A stretch of DNA of 64,000 bases from Desulfovibrio sp. (GTDB lineage: Bacteria > Desulfobacterota > Desulfovibrionia > Desulfovibrionales > Desulfovibrionaceae). Positions 26,865 through 35,960 of the stretch are shown here, piece by piece. The stretch lies in NCBI GenBank assembly GCA_022839785.1, contig JALHJW010000004.1, positions 124,001 to 188,000 of the forward strand, written 5' to 3'. The position numbers and the translations under genes were made by a program. Every line of letters begins with the position of its first letter. Positions within the stretch are counted from its first letter, which is position 1. Below the pieces are notes generated by a model. The model worked only from the letters and a program-made list of their open reading frames with translations. It was not told where the DNA came from and did not search any database.

Positions 26865-28904
26865 CTACCCGAGCACGTCGAAGCGTTCGAAACGCATCAC
26901 CATGCCCGCCCTGCCCTGCGTGGCCGAACGCAAGTCCGTGGAAAAGCCGAAAAGCCCGGAAAGCGGGGCCAGGGCCTGGACCGTCTTCTGTCCGGCGTGG
27001 TCGAACATGTTGTCGATCTTGGCTCCCTTGCTGCCGAAGAGGCCGATGACGTCGCCCACGAACTCGGCCGGGGCCGAGACCTCGACCTTCATGATCGGTT
27101 CGAGGACCGCGGGAGCCGCCTTGGCCAGCGCCTCCTTGAGGGCCATGGCCGCGGCCAGGCGGAAGCCGACGTCGGTTTCGCGCTTCTCCTTGCCGCCCAT
27201 TTCCGTCACGCGCACACGCACGTCGCAGACCGGATAGCCCAGCGCGCCGCTCTGCAAGCCGTCCTTGACGCCCTCCGCCACGGCCGTGGCGAAGGCCGGG
27301 GGCCAGACCGTCGTGTCGCACTCGAAAACCACGTCGTGGCCCTTGCCGCGCGTGCGGGGCTCCACCGAAAGCGCCACGCGGCCGTAGTGCTGCTGCTCGC
27401 CGAGCAGCTTGTCGAACTCGGCCGAGGCCGCGGCGCTGGCCGAGACGGTTTCCATGCGCACCACCTGCGGCCGTCCGGCGCGGGGGCGCACGCCGTATTC
27501 GCGGCCCAGCCGCTCCAGCACGACCTCCAGGTGCAGCTCGCCCATGCCCGAAAGCAGGAGCTGCCCGGTCTCCTCATCCTGTTCCAGGGCCAGGGTGGGG
27601 TCTTCGAGCAGGAAATGGCCCAAGGCCTCCCGCAGCTTGTCCCCTTCTTCAGAGTTGCGCGGCTCGATGGCCAGGGAGATGACCGGGGCGTAGGACTCGA
27701 TGCGCTCCAGAAGCACGGGCGCGGCGCGCAGGCAGATCGTGTCGCCGGTGCGCGCAAAGCGCATCCCGGCCACGGCCACGATGTCGCCAGCCACGGCGCT
27801 GTCCAGTTTCTCCTTGCGGTCGGCGTGCATGCGGAAGAGGCGCGCCACGCGTTCGTCCTTGTCCTGCGCGGAGTTGTAGGTCTCCTGTCCGGCGGTGATG
27901 GCGCCCGAATAGACGCGCAGGTAGACGTGCTTGCGCCCGCCCTCCATGCTCACCTTGAAGGCCAGGGCGGCCAGGGGGCCGGACGGGTTCGGGGCGAGGA
28001 TCGTCATATCCTTGCTGCGCGGGTCCAGGCCCTGCACCGGAGGCACGTCCAGGGGGCTGGGCAGGTAGTCGCGCACCGCATCCAACACCGGCTGCACGCC
28101 GATGTTGCGCAGGGCGGAACCGGCCAGCACGGGCGTCAGCCGAAGCGCCAGAGTGGCCCTGCGGATGGCGGCGCGCACCTCCTCCTCGGCGGGGGGCTCG
28201 CCGGAAAGATAGCGTTCGAAGAACTCCTCGTCCTCCTCGGCCAGGGTTTCGAGCATGCGCTCGCGCCATGGCGCGGCGGCAGCGGCCTCGTCCCCGGTCA
28301 GAGGGCTGCGATGCGGCGTGGCTCCTTGATCGTCCTGGTCGAAGCCGATGCGCTGCCACGCGACCAGATCGAAGACGGCCGAAAATTCCGGGCCGTCTCC
28401 GTGAGGGATCACGATGGGCAGGGGCGTGGCTCCAAGACGGGAACGCATGGCCTCAAGCACGGCGGCGAAGTCCGCTCCGGGGCGGTCCATCTTGTTCACG
28501 AAGGCCAGCTTGGGCACGTGGTGCTTCATGGATTGACGCCAGACCGTCTCGCTCTGCGGCTCCACCCCGGCCACGGCGCAGAACACGCCCACCGCGCCGT
28601 CGAGCACGCGCAGGGAGCGCTCAACCTCGATGGTGAAGTCCACGTGGCCCGGCGTGTCGATGATGTTGATGCGCGTCTCGCCCCACTGGCAATGAGTGCA
28701 GGCCGACGCGATGGTGATGCCCCGCTCCTGCTCCTCGGGCATGAAATCCATGGTGGCCGTGCCCTCGTGGACCTCGCCCATGCGGTGGATGCGGCCGGTG
28801 TAGAAGAGGATGCGCTCGGTGAGCGTGGTCTTGCCCGCGTCGATGTGCGCGATGATGCCGATGTTCCGGAGAGACCGGGCCGCGTTCCTGGCAGGTTTCG
28901 CCAT
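26865..28904 (-). CDS. Elongation factor G paralogue
   Basis: 679 residues with all EF-G domains. G domain: N-I-G-I-I-A-H-I-D-A-G-K-T-T, the switch region E-R-G-I-T-I, D-T-P-G-H-V-D-F, N-K-M-D-R-P. Domains II-III carry L-L-S-G-M-G-E-L-H-L-E-V; domain IV has a shortened tip and domain V closes it. It is not next to rpsL/rpsG/tuf, so this is probably a second EF-G (translocation or ribosome-recycling variant) and not the main fusA; only a genome-wide comparison can settle it. The start at 28904 has GGGGAG upstream, one base after the preceding gene ends. Confidence 0.85.
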   Translation of the reverse strand: MAKPARNAARSLRNIGIIAHIDAGKTTLTERILFYTGRIHRMGEVHEGTATMDFMPEEQERGITIASACTHCQWGETRINIIDTPGHVDFTIEVERSLRVLDGAVGVFCAVAGVEPQSETVWRQSMKHHVPKLAFVNKMDRPGADFAAVLEAMRSRLGATPLPIVIPHGDGPEFSAVFDLVAWQRIGFDQDDQGATPHRSPLTGDEAAAAAPWRERMLETLAEEDEEFFERYLSGEPPAEEEVRAAIRRATLALRLTPVLAGSALRNIGVQPVLDAVRDYLPSPLDVPPVQGLDPRSKDMTILAPNPSGPLAALAFKVSMEGGRKHVYLRVYSGAITAGQETYNSAQDKDERVARLFRMHADRKEKLDSAVAGDIVAVAGMRFARTGDTICLRAAPVLLERIESYAPVISLAIEPRNSEEGDKLREALGHFLLEDPTLALEQDEETGQLLLSGMGELHLEVVLERLGREYGVRPRAGRPQVVRMETVSASAAASAEFDKLLGEQQHYGRVALSVEPRTRGKGHDVVFECDTTVWPPAFATAVAEGVKDGLQSGALGYPVCDVRVRVTEMGGKEKRETDVGFRLAAAMALKEALAKAAPAVLEPIMKVEVSAPAEFVGDVIGLFGSKGAKIDNMFDHAGQKTVQALAPLSGLFGFSTDLRSATQGRAGMVMRFERFDVLG

Positions 28905-28905
28905 G

Positions 28906-29766
28906 CTACTCCCCTTCCATGAAGCCGATGCGGGTCTGGCCGAGGAGGCGGGCGTCGAGGCCGGGCCAGAACCAGTGGGCCTCGCCGCCAGGGCCGAGCG
29001 CCAGTGGGCAGTGCTCCAGGGCCTCCGATAGACGCGCCTCGGGGACGAAGACGGCATCGTGCCGCGCGGCCGCGAAGGCGGCGAATGTTCCGCGGCGTCC
29101 GGCCGCGCCGCGGGTGCGGCGCGGGGCGTTCCAGAGCGTGATGCGGGAGTCGGGATGGAAACGGACCAGGACGGCCGGATCGACCGGAACGCCCTCTCCG
29201 TCCTCCTCGCAGAAGACGCCGATGGACGGCGCTGCCGGGGCGCGCCAAGCCTGGATTCCATCCGGAACGGCCAGACGCCCCTGTCCTGCCTGCAGGTCGA
29301 GCACGGCGCAGGGGTCGCCTGCCTTGGCGAGATCGGCGCAGCAGCGTGCCCAGGCCTCGGGCGTGGCGGCGAAGACGTCCTCCTGCCCGGCCAGTTCCAG
29401 GGCGGTCAAGACCTGATCCTCCCAGCCCCAGCCCGCCGGGCGGACCACGGCGACATGCGCCGCGCCGGACGTCCGGGCGGGAAGGAGCGCGGCCAGGAGT
29501 TTGACGGGCGAGACAGGGGCCGCGGGCAGCAGCAGCGCCACGCAGACGGGCGGGCGCACGGCGCGCAGGACCGTGAAGCCCCCGCGGTGCACGATGCGTT
29601 CAAGGCGGCCCAGGGGAGCCGGAGGCGCGTCGGCGAAGTGGGCGGCGATGCAGCGTTTGAAAGCGGCCTTGTCCGTCTCGCGCACGGCATCGAAGGCCGC
29701 GGCGAAGAGCGCGTCGTCAAGCCTCGCGCGGGCGAGGCGTTTGAAGGGATCGGCCGTGGCGTTCAT
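28906..29766 (-). CDS. Uncharacterised protein with weak histidinol dehydrogenase-like features
   Basis: About 286 residues from the ATG at 29766; an ATG at 29787 is an alternative. The middle (about 75-150) resembles the nucleotide-binding half of histidinol dehydrogenase: hydrophobic strand, L-L-A-A-L-L-P-A-R-T-S-G-A, V-A-V-V-R-P, then T-A-L-E-L-A-G-Q-E-D-V-F-A. The zinc and catalytic residues of HisD are not apparent and the protein is much shorter than HisD, so it is probably not that enzyme. No signal peptide. Coupled to the EF-G paralogue (one-base gap). Confidence 0.65.
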   Translation of the reverse strand: MNATADPFKRLARARLDDALFAAAFDAVRETDKAAFKRCIAAHFADAPPAPLGRLERIVHRGGFTVLRAVRPPVCVALLLPAAPVSPVKLLAALLPARTSGAAHVAVVRPAGWGWEDQVLTALELAGQEDVFAATPEAWARCCADLAKAGDPCAVLDLQAGQGRLAVPDGIQAWRAPAAPSIGVFCEEDGEGVPVDPAVLVRFHPDSRITLWNAPRRTRGAAGRRGTFAAFAAARHDAVFVPEARLSEALEHCPLALGPGGEAHWFWPGLDARLLGQTRIGFMEGE

Positions 29767-29949
29767 CCTGCTCGCGGGGCGGCGCATGGAGCGCGTCCGC
29801 CCGGGACTGTCGTTCGTACTCGGAGCAAAAAAATACGGTAGCGTTCTATACCCCCGGGACATCCGTGCGGCCAGTTTCCGGCGGGCCGCAGCGGCGTAGC
29901 CGCGGGAGCGCACAGGACCGAGACGCGCGCTCCCGGCAATACGCAACGG

Positions 29950-30684
29950 CTAGAGCCAGTCGAGCCATTGCTTCCAGGAGCCGTGCTCCTTGGACCGCTC
30001 CTCCTCGGAGCGCCGCTTCTGGTATTCAAGGTAGCAGAGCTGAGACATGCGGGTGGCGTAGTCGACCACGTCGGGCAGATCGGTGAAATTCTCCGCCACG
30101 TAGCTGTAGCGCTTCCAGGCCGGGCCGTACTGCTCGTTCTTCCAGTAGAAGTCCGCCACGTAGACCTCGTGGTCCGCGAGGAAGCGGCGGCATTTCTCGA
30201 TGTAGTAGTCGGCCTCCTTGGCGTACCGGCTGTCGGGGTGTTCCTCCTTCAGCCGGTAGAAGTACTCCAGGGCCTCGCTGATGTTCTGCTGCGGCTTGTC
30301 GATGGAGGCGAACTGGCTGTAGTTGCTTACCCCGATCTGGAAGAGCACGTAGGGAATGTGCTCGCTGCGCGGGTGCAGGGACTCGTACTCCTTGTAGGCC
30401 GCGGAGGCCTCGGGGAAGCGTTCGGCCAGGAACCAGGCGTCGCCCAGGGCGAGTTCCGCCTGCAGGGTGTAGGGGCTGAAGGGGTAGCGGTCCTTGAGCT
30501 TCTGGAAGTACTCCCCGGCCTCTTCGTAGCGCTTCTCCTGCATGGCGTCGTTGCCGTTCTCGAAGAGTTCCTGGGCCGTGTCTTCCGGCGGCTCCATGAA
30601 GTACCTGTCGACCAGCGCGCAGCCGGAGAGGAGAACGGCCGCAAGCAGGAGCGCGGCAGCCCGGAACGTGTGCTTATTTGTCAT
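29950..30684 (-). CDS. bamD: Outer membrane assembly lipoprotein BamD
   Basis: 244 residues. Lipoprotein signal with L-L-S-G-C, then five TPR-like repeats (A-x-E-L-F-E-N-G-N-D-A, Y-E-E-A-G-E-Y-F, Y-P-F-S-P-Y-T, A-E-L-A-L-G-D-A, Y-x-E-Y) as in BamD/ComL. Part of the BAM complex that inserts beta-barrel proteins. The ATG at 30684 overlaps the trxB end by 11 bases; a TTG at 30693 is an alternative. It is the last gene of the trxA-trxB-bamD unit. An 8-bp hairpin without a T-run follows the stop. Confidence 0.93.
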   Translation of the reverse strand: MTNKHTFRAAALLLAAVLLSGCALVDRYFMEPPEDTAQELFENGNDAMQEKRYEEAGEYFQKLKDRYPFSPYTLQAELALGDAWFLAERFPEASAAYKEYESLHPRSEHIPYVLFQIGVSNYSQFASIDKPQQNISEALEYFYRLKEEHPDSRYAKEADYYIEKCRRFLADHEVYVADFYWKNEQYGPAWKRYSYVAENFTDLPDVVDYATRMSQLCYLEYQKRRSEEERSKEHGSWKQWLDWL

Positions 30685-31606
30685 AGCTTTCAAGGTAGGA
30701 GATGACCGCGGTGGCGGCGGTCGCGCCGTCGCCGACGGCCGTGGCCACCTGGCGGCAGTTCTTGGAGCGGATGTCGCCCGCTGCGTAGATGCCCGGGATG
30801 TTGGTGCGCATCTCCCCGTCGGTCTTCACGAAGCCCTGCGCATCCTTTTCCAGTTCCCCGGGAAGGAACCCGGAGTGGGGCTCGAAACCGACGAAGACGA
30901 ACACGCCGCTGACCGCGACGTCCCGTTCCGTCCCGGTCTTGAGGTCCTTGACCGTGACGGCGGTGACTTCCTTTTCCCCCACGATCTTCGAGACCACGGT
31001 GCTGCGCAGGATCTCCATCTTGGAATTGATCTCGCATTTGTCCTGGTAGCACTTGGAGGCGCGGAAGTCGTCGCGGCGGTGGATGAGGTAGAGCTTGTTG
31101 ACCAGCCGGGCGAGGTAGAGCGACTCCTCAAGGGCCGAGTTGCCGCCGCCGATGACCGCCACGTCCTGGCCCCTGAAAAAGTTGCCGTCGCACAGGGCGC
31201 AGTAGGAGACGCCCTTGCCGATCAGCTCCTTCTCGCCGGGGATGCCCATCTGCCGGTAACGCGCGCCCGAGCAGATGATCACGGTCTTGGCCTCGATCCA
31301 CTCGTCGCCGACCAGGACCCGGTGCAGCCGCTCCCCGGGTTCGATGGAGCGGACCTCGTCGCAGAGACGGGCGAACCTGTCGTTCTCCCATTTGGCGACG
31401 TGCGCGGCCATGAGGTCGGCCAGTTCCCAGGCCGCGATCCCTTCCGGGAAGCCGGGATAGTTGTCTATCCGTTCGGTCATCAGGATCTGGCCGCCCGGGG
31501 AGAGTTTCTCCACCAGGGCAACCGAAACCTCGGATCTGAGCAGATACATGGCGGCGGTCAGGCCCGCGGGCCCGCCGCCGATGACCACAGCGTCGAAACG
31601 TCTCAT
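30674..31606 (-). CDS. trxB: Thioredoxin reductase
   Basis: 310 residues. FAD fingerprint G-G-G-P-A-G at residues 10-15, redox-active C136-A-L-C139-D, a second nucleotide fingerprint G-G-G-N-S-A near 155, and the C-terminal A-A-G-D-I motif. The dinucleotide domain lacks an obvious NADPH arginine pattern beyond H-R-R, so cofactor choice is not certain. It starts three bases after trxA, forming a complete thioredoxin system. Confidence 0.94.
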   Translation of the reverse strand: MRRFDAVVIGGGPAGLTAAMYLLRSEVSVALVEKLSPGGQILMTERIDNYPGFPEGIAAWELADLMAAHVAKWENDRFARLCDEVRSIEPGERLHRVLVGDEWIEAKTVIICSGARYRQMGIPGEKELIGKGVSYCALCDGNFFRGQDVAVIGGGNSALEESLYLARLVNKLYLIHRRDDFRASKCYQDKCEINSKMEILRSTVVSKIVGEKEVTAVTVKDLKTGTERDVAVSGVFVFVGFEPHSGFLPGELEKDAQGFVKTDGEMRTNIPGIYAAGDIRSKNCRQVATAVGDGATAATAVISYLESYDK

Positions 31607-31609
31607 GGG

Positions 31610-31930
31610 CTACAGCGCTTTCTGGCTGATCATTTCCTTGATGCTGGACTTGGAGACGGCGCCCGTGACCTGATCCAGAACCTCGCCGCCCTTGAACAGA
31701 ATCAGGGTGGGAATGGCCCGGATGCCGTACTTGCTGGGGGTGTTGGGATTCTCGTCCACGTTCATCTTGGAGATTTTCACCTGGCCGGCGTATTCGCCCG
31801 CCAGTTCCTCGATGACCGGGCCGAGCGCGCGGCAGGGACCGCACCAGGGAGCCCAGAAGTCCACCAGGACGGGAAGATCGCACTGCAGCACTTCGGCCTC
31901 GAAGTTGCTGTCGGTCACTTGAATCGCCAT
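31610..31930 (-). CDS. trxA: Thioredoxin
   Basis: 106 residues. V-D-F-W-A-P-W-C30-G-P-C33 active site, the buried Asp (D24) and the cis-Pro element I-P-T-L are all present. Small cytoplasmic disulfide reductase, reduced by the TrxB encoded next door. The ATG at 31930 has AGGAGA upstream; first gene after the promoter at 32030-32057. Confidence 0.96.
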   Translation of the reverse strand: MAIQVTDSNFEAEVLQCDLPVLVDFWAPWCGPCRALGPVIEELAGEYAGQVKISKMNVDENPNTPSKYGIRAIPTLILFKGGEVLDQVTGAVSKSSIKEMISQKAL

Positions 31931-32029
31931 GTCGTCTCTCCTTTTTCTGACTGGTGCGGCGTTTTTTTGTCGGCCCGAAGGCCGGTCCCTGCGCGCGGCG
32001 CATGCGCCCGGCAAGGCGTGGAAGCGTAA

Positions 32030-32057
32030 CCTATAAGCCCCGCCATCCCGTTGTCAA
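32030..32057 (-). promoter_or_regulatory. Sigma-70 promoter for trxA-trxB-bamD
   Basis: On the - strand, a perfect TTGACA (32057-32052), 16-base spacer and TATAGG (32035-32030). The -35 lies across the last codon and stop of tsaD. The predicted start near 32023 gives a leader of about 90 bases. Confidence 0.65.
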
Positions 32058-33163
32058 CCGGCATCTCCCGGCTGGCGGGAGGCCGCTCGGACACAGGGGG
32101 GAGGCAGGTAGTCCTCGGGGATGGCCTGCCCCCTCGGCACGGCGTCGAGCGTGAGATCGTGCCGCAGACCTTCCCGCAGCAACAGTTCTCCAGCATACGC
32201 GATCATCGTGGCGTTGTCAGTACATAGGGCGGGGGGCGGCACGAGCAGACCGATGCCGCGCCGCGCGGCCATCCCGGCCATGGTACGGCGCAGGAGCGCG
32301 TTGGCCGCGACGCCTCCGGCCACGACCATGCAACGCGCCTCGGGAAAACGGTCCAGGGCGCGCTCGGTCTTGACGCGCAGCGTCTCGGCGATGCTTTCCG
32401 AGAGCGAGGCCAGGACCGCGCCGATTTCGGCTCGCAGCGGGGCCGGAACGGACGCGGCCCCGTCCGTCCCCAGACGGGGCAGGCGCAGATGCGGGTGGCG
32501 CTCGATGTACAGGGCGAAGGCGGTCTTCAGTCCGCTGAAACTGAAATCCAGGTTGTCGTTGTCCAGATAGGGACGCGGGAACAGCCCGGGAATAGGCGTC
32601 GCATCGCGGGACAACTCCTCGACGTGTCTTCCCCCGGGATACGGCAGGTTGCAGAGCTTGGCCGCCTTGTCGAAGGCTTCGCCCGCGGCGTCGTCCAGGG
32701 TGCGGCCGAGCAGTTCGAACTGCGTGGGCGAGACCATGCGGTACAGGTGCGTGTGTCCGCCGGACACGAGCAGGCCGAGGGCCGGAAAGGCGATCCGGGA
32801 ATGAAGTCCGGCGGCCAGAAGGTGGGCGTGCAGGTGGTTGATGCCCACGAGCGGCCTGCCCGTGGCCAGGACCAGCCCCTTGGCGAAGGCCAGCCCGACC
32901 AGCAGGCTGCCGAGCAGCCCCGGCCCCCGCGCCACGGCGACGCCCGAGATGTCGGCCGGGGCCAGTCCCGCGTCCGTCAGCAGGGTCCGGAACAGGGGGT
33001 CGATGATGCGCAGGTGCTCGCGCGAGGCGATCTCCGGCACCACCCCGCCGAACACGGAATGCAGGTCGGCCTGCGTGGCGAGCCGTTCCGCGACCACCCT
33101 CCCCTCGTGCACCAGGGCCAGCCCGGTCTCGTCGCAGGAGGTCTCTATGCCGAGAACAGGCAT
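32054..33163 (-). CDS. tsaD: tRNA threonylcarbamoyladenosine transferase TsaD
   Basis: 369 residues. Catalyses the last step of t6A formation at position 37 of ANN-decoding tRNAs. ASKHA-fold motifs: G-I-E-T-S-C-D-E-T at the N-terminus, the metal-binding H-x-x-x-H in N-H-L-H-A-H, L-L-V-S-G-G-H-T, D-D-A-A-G-E-A-F-D-K, and C-T-D-N-A-x-M near the C-terminus. Its ATG overlaps the fbp stop (TGATG). Confidence 0.96.
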   Translation of the reverse strand: MPVLGIETSCDETGLALVHEGRVVAERLATQADLHSVFGGVVPEIASREHLRIIDPLFRTLLTDAGLAPADISGVAVARGPGLLGSLLVGLAFAKGLVLATGRPLVGINHLHAHLLAAGLHSRIAFPALGLLVSGGHTHLYRMVSPTQFELLGRTLDDAAGEAFDKAAKLCNLPYPGGRHVEELSRDATPIPGLFPRPYLDNDNLDFSFSGLKTAFALYIERHPHLRLPRLGTDGAASVPAPLRAEIGAVLASLSESIAETLRVKTERALDRFPEARCMVVAGGVAANALLRRTMAGMAARRGIGLLVPPPALCTDNATMIAYAGELLLREGLRHDLTLDAVPRGQAIPEDYLPPPCVRAASRQPGDAG

Positions 33164-34176
33164 CAATACCCGTGCTTGCGGTAGATGTCCCGGACCTTCT
33201 GCACCTCGAACGGCGAGCCGATGATCAGCGGCACGCGCTGGTGCAGGTGCTTCGGCTGGATGTCGAGGATGCGGTGCGTGCCGTCGGTGGCCAGGCCCCA
33301 GGCCTGCTCCACGATGTAGGCCAGGGGGTTGGCCTCGGACATGAGGCGCAGCTTGCCCTTGGGTTTGGACGGGTCGCGCATGTCGGCCGGGTAGAGGAAG
33401 ATGCCGCCGTAGAGCAGCGTGCGGTGGAAGTCGGCCACCAGGGAGCCGATGTAACGGGAGCTGTACGGCTTCCTGCTGTCGTTGTTCGGGTCCTTGAAGT
33501 AGTCCACGACCTCGCGCGTGGCCGCGTCCCAGTAATGGGTGTAGCCTTCGTTGATGCTGTAGGTGGAGCCCTTCTCCGGGATCTTGATATCCGGGTGCGA
33601 GAGCAGGAACTCGCCCACGCTGGGGTCCAGGGTGAAGCCGTGGACCCCAGCGCCGGTGCTCATGACCAGCATGGTCGAGGAGCCGTAGATGCAGTAGCCC
33701 GCGGCCACCTGCTCCACGCCGGGCTGCAGGATGTCTTCGAGTCCGGCCTCCTGCTCCGCCGGGGTCGTGCGGCGGTAGACGGAAAAGATGGTGCCGATAT
33801 TGATGTTGGCCTCGATGTTCGAGGAGCCGTCCAGAGGATCGAAGACCAGGGTGTAGTCGCCGCGCGGAAACCCTTCCGGAATCTCGATGATGCCGTCGTT
33901 CTCCTCGGAGGACATGGCGCAGATGACGCCGGCCCGGGACATGCGGTGGATGAGCACGTTGTTGGCGTACTCGTCGAGCTTCTTGACCTGCTCGCCCTGC
34001 ACGTTGATCTCGCCCGTGAAACCGAGAATGTCCACGAGCCCGGCCTTGCTGACCTCGCGCGAGATGATCTTGAAGGAGAGGATGAGCTGGTTGACCAGAT
34101 GCGTGAACTGCCCCCGCGCCATGGGCGACTTCTTCTGGTTCAGGAGCAGATGTTCGGTGACGTTGATCTCGGGCAT
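33163..34176 (-). CDS. fbp: Class I fructose-1,6-bisphosphatase
   Basis: 337 residues. Gluconeogenic phosphatase. The metal-binding signature D-P-L-D-G-S-S-N is at ~113-120, preceded by S-S-E-E-N (acidic ligands). [10 protein letters not shown] and G-G-I-F-L-Y-P-A are the substrate-pocket motifs. A good AAAGGAG site precedes the ATG. A short hairpin (34196-34210) lies upstream. Fits with the PEP-synthase-like and pyruvate carboxylase genes of this window in a gluconeogenic metabolism. Confidence 0.96.
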   Translation of the reverse strand: MPEINVTEHLLLNQKKSPMARGQFTHLVNQLILSFKIISREVSKAGLVDILGFTGEINVQGEQVKKLDEYANNVLIHRMSRAGVICAMSSEENDGIIEIPEGFPRGDYTLVFDPLDGSSNIEANINIGTIFSVYRRTTPAEQEAGLEDILQPGVEQVAAGYCIYGSSTMLVMSTGAGVHGFTLDPSVGEFLLSHPDIKIPEKGSTYSINEGYTHYWDAATREVVDYFKDPNNDSRKPYSSRYIGSLVADFHRTLLYGGIFLYPADMRDPSKPKGKLRLMSEANPLAYIVEQAWGLATDGTHRILDIQPKHLHQRVPLIIGSPFEVQKVRDIYRKHGY

Positions 34177-34240
34177 TGCGTTCTCCTTTGGTCGACCGGC
34201 GAAGCGCCGGGATCATCTCTCGGTCCTGTGGGCGGACGGC

Positions 34241-34999
34241 TCAATCTTCAGGGACGTCCCGAACGAGATACACGATCGGTCTGCCGCCGATGTAGCGGGA
34301 CAGCCAGGTGAAGGACGTCTTGGTGTCGGAAAGCTCGATTTCGCCTTCCACGTCGCTCTGCAGGATCTCGGCCCAGGGGGCCGTGATCAACTCGTTCGCG
34401 GCCGCCTCGTCGCCCCCGGCCCAGAGCACGGCCTCGGGCGAAAGCACGATGAGCTTGTCCGGGGCGGGGCAGAACTGCATCAGATTGCGGAAGTCGAAAT
34501 GCACCACGGTCAGGCCGATCCAGGTCCTGTCCTTGGTGTAGGCGTTGGCCATGAAGATTTCCGGGCCGAGTTCGGAGGCCTGGATGTGGCCGCGCATGCG
34601 TCCGTCGTTCCAGGCCTCGCCGACCTCCAGCAGGGGGGCGAAATCCAGCGGTTTGAGGCTGTAGTCGGGCTGACGGTCGATGATCTCGCCCGTGCTTTCC
34701 ACGACCATCACGCCGGATATCCACGGAAAACGCGTGAAGAGGACCTGGAACCAGGCGGGCTCCGGATAGGCGTCCTGCGATTCGACGATCCGGGCAAGCT
34801 CCTGGATCTGTTCGTCCATCTTCATGAACTGCTTGGCCAAAAACTCCTCGCTCGCCCGGGAGAACTCACGGGCTTCGAGGGTGACTTCGGGATTGGGATT
34901 GATGCCGCCCATGGCCCAGCGATAGGTCTTTTTGGCCTTGGCGCATCCGGTCAGGGCGACGGCGATGAGCGTGCAGACAAGCAGGATTTTTCTGGTCAT
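34241..34999 (-). CDS. Putative lipoprotein with sensor-like periplasmic domain
   Basis: 252 residues. Signal peptide ending L-T-G-C (lipobox, Cys at residue 19). The rest is soluble: a helical stretch, then alternating strands with a W-I-S-G-V-M-V-V-E-S-T-G-E-I-I run reminiscent of PDC/Cache-type extracytoplasmic sensor folds. No enzyme motif. It starts in the stop codon of the 40-residue frame described at 34996-35118. Function unknown; the Cache resemblance is an impression, not a proven match. Confidence 0.75.
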   Translation of the reverse strand: MTRKILLVCTLIAVALTGCAKAKKTYRWAMGGINPNPEVTLEAREFSRASEEFLAKQFMKMDEQIQELARIVESQDAYPEPAWFQVLFTRFPWISGVMVVESTGEIIDRQPDYSLKPLDFAPLLEVGEAWNDGRMRGHIQASELGPEIFMANAYTKDRTWIGLTVVHFDFRNLMQFCPAPDKLIVLSPEAVLWAGGDEAAANELITAPWAEILQSDVEGEIELSDTKTSFTWLSRYIGGRPIVYLVRDVPED

Positions 35000-35118
35000 C
35001 TTCGTAAACTGTGAAGGTTGTCCGGCAAGAAGGTTTCGTACCCGAAATCGAGGCCTTCGACAATGTGGGGAAGGAGGAGGTCGTCGGACGGGGTGGACTC
35101 CGGGCCGGAACGGCTCAT
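34996..35118 (-). CDS. 40-residue ORF coupled at both ends
   Basis: A short frame fills the 115-base gap between the TPR protein and the lipoprotein. It begins with an ATG sharing ATGA with the TPR gene stop (35118-35115) and ends with a TGA sharing ATGA with the lipoprotein start (34999-34996). The product is acidic-to-neutral and soluble: Ser/Pro-rich for 11 residues, then D-D-L-L-L-P-H-I-V-E-G-L-D-F-G-Y-E, ending in L-R-R. Such exact stop/start overlaps at both ends are hard to get by chance and match the packing of this operon. No family recognised. Confidence 0.65.
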   Translation of the reverse strand: MSRSGPESTPSDDLLLPHIVEGLDFGYETFLPDNLHSLRR

Positions 35119-35960
35119 GCGCCCGCCCTGGCCTCCAGGCGTTCGGCCAGAAGCGAGAGGGAGCGGACGAGCTTGTTCTTGGCGCGCTGCATGGGCGCGG
35201 CGGCGGTGAAGTCGGCCTCGTCCAGCCTGGCGTCGTTGGATGCCTGGGCCGGAGCCGCCGTCCGCGCCTTCCTGACTTCGCCGATGCGGCGCTCGATCTC
35301 GGCCTTTTCCGCACCCGCGGCCTGGGCCGCCAGTTCGCTGAATATCTCCAGCGCTCCGGCGAAATCTCCCTGGGAAACGAGCAGTTCGGCCATGGTCCGG
35401 GTGCGCAGGTTGGGCTCCTCCCCGGCAGCCTCCCCGCTCTCCTCGAAGGTGAAGTCCGGGGCCTCCTGCCGTGCTGGCTCCGCGGCCGGGGCGGCAGCCG
35501 GTGGCGCAACGGGACGTCGGACCGGAGGCGCCGCGAGGTCGTCGTCCACAAGGAACTGGCCCGAGATGGCCGCGAAGCCCTTCAGGAGGACTTCGGCCCA
35601 GGTGATGTTCTTGCCCGCCAGATGCGAGGACAGGAAATTCAGGGCCACGGCCGCGTCCATGGAATGCTCCCCGGCCCGAGCCGCCCAGATGCTCCAGAAC
35701 GCGGGATAACGCGATAACGCGCCCGCCAGGACCTCGACTTCCTCGCGGGCCTGATCCGCCCGGTCCATCTGGCTGAGGATGTCGATGAAGAGGAGGCGCG
35801 CCTCCATGTGGTCCGGATGGCGCGAAAGCCCCTGGCGCAAGGTGTCCGCGGCCTGCAGCAGCATGCCGGATTCGGCGTAGAGCCTGGCCAGGGGATAGAA
35901 GACCTTGGAGGTCGGATCGGACGAAAAGAGTTCCTGGAACAGCTCGATCTTATTTTTCAT
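35115..35960 (-). CDS. TPR-repeat protein of the ftsB operon
   Basis: 281 residues from the ATG at 35960. An N-terminal TPR-like region (about 10-90: V-F-Y-P-L-A-R-L-Y-A-E-S-G, A-A-D-T-L-R-Q-G-L-S-R-H-P) is followed by an Ala/Pro-rich linker (about 145-180), a second helical repeat (A-E-L-L-V-S-Q-G-D-F-A-G-A-L-E-I-F) and a basic C-terminus. No signal peptide, so cytoplasmic. It overlaps ftsB by 11 bases. Probably a protein-protein interaction module; partner unknown. Confidence 0.8.
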   Translation of the reverse strand: MKNKIELFQELFSSDPTSKVFYPLARLYAESGMLLQAADTLRQGLSRHPDHMEARLLFIDILSQMDRADQAREEVEVLAGALSRYPAFWSIWAARAGEHSMDAAVALNFLSSHLAGKNITWAEVLLKGFAAISGQFLVDDDLAAPPVRRPVAPPAAAPAAEPARQEAPDFTFEESGEAAGEEPNLRTRTMAELLVSQGDFAGALEIFSELAAQAAGAEKAEIERRIGEVRKARTAAPAQASNDARLDEADFTAAAPMQRAKNKLVRSLSLLAERLEARAGA

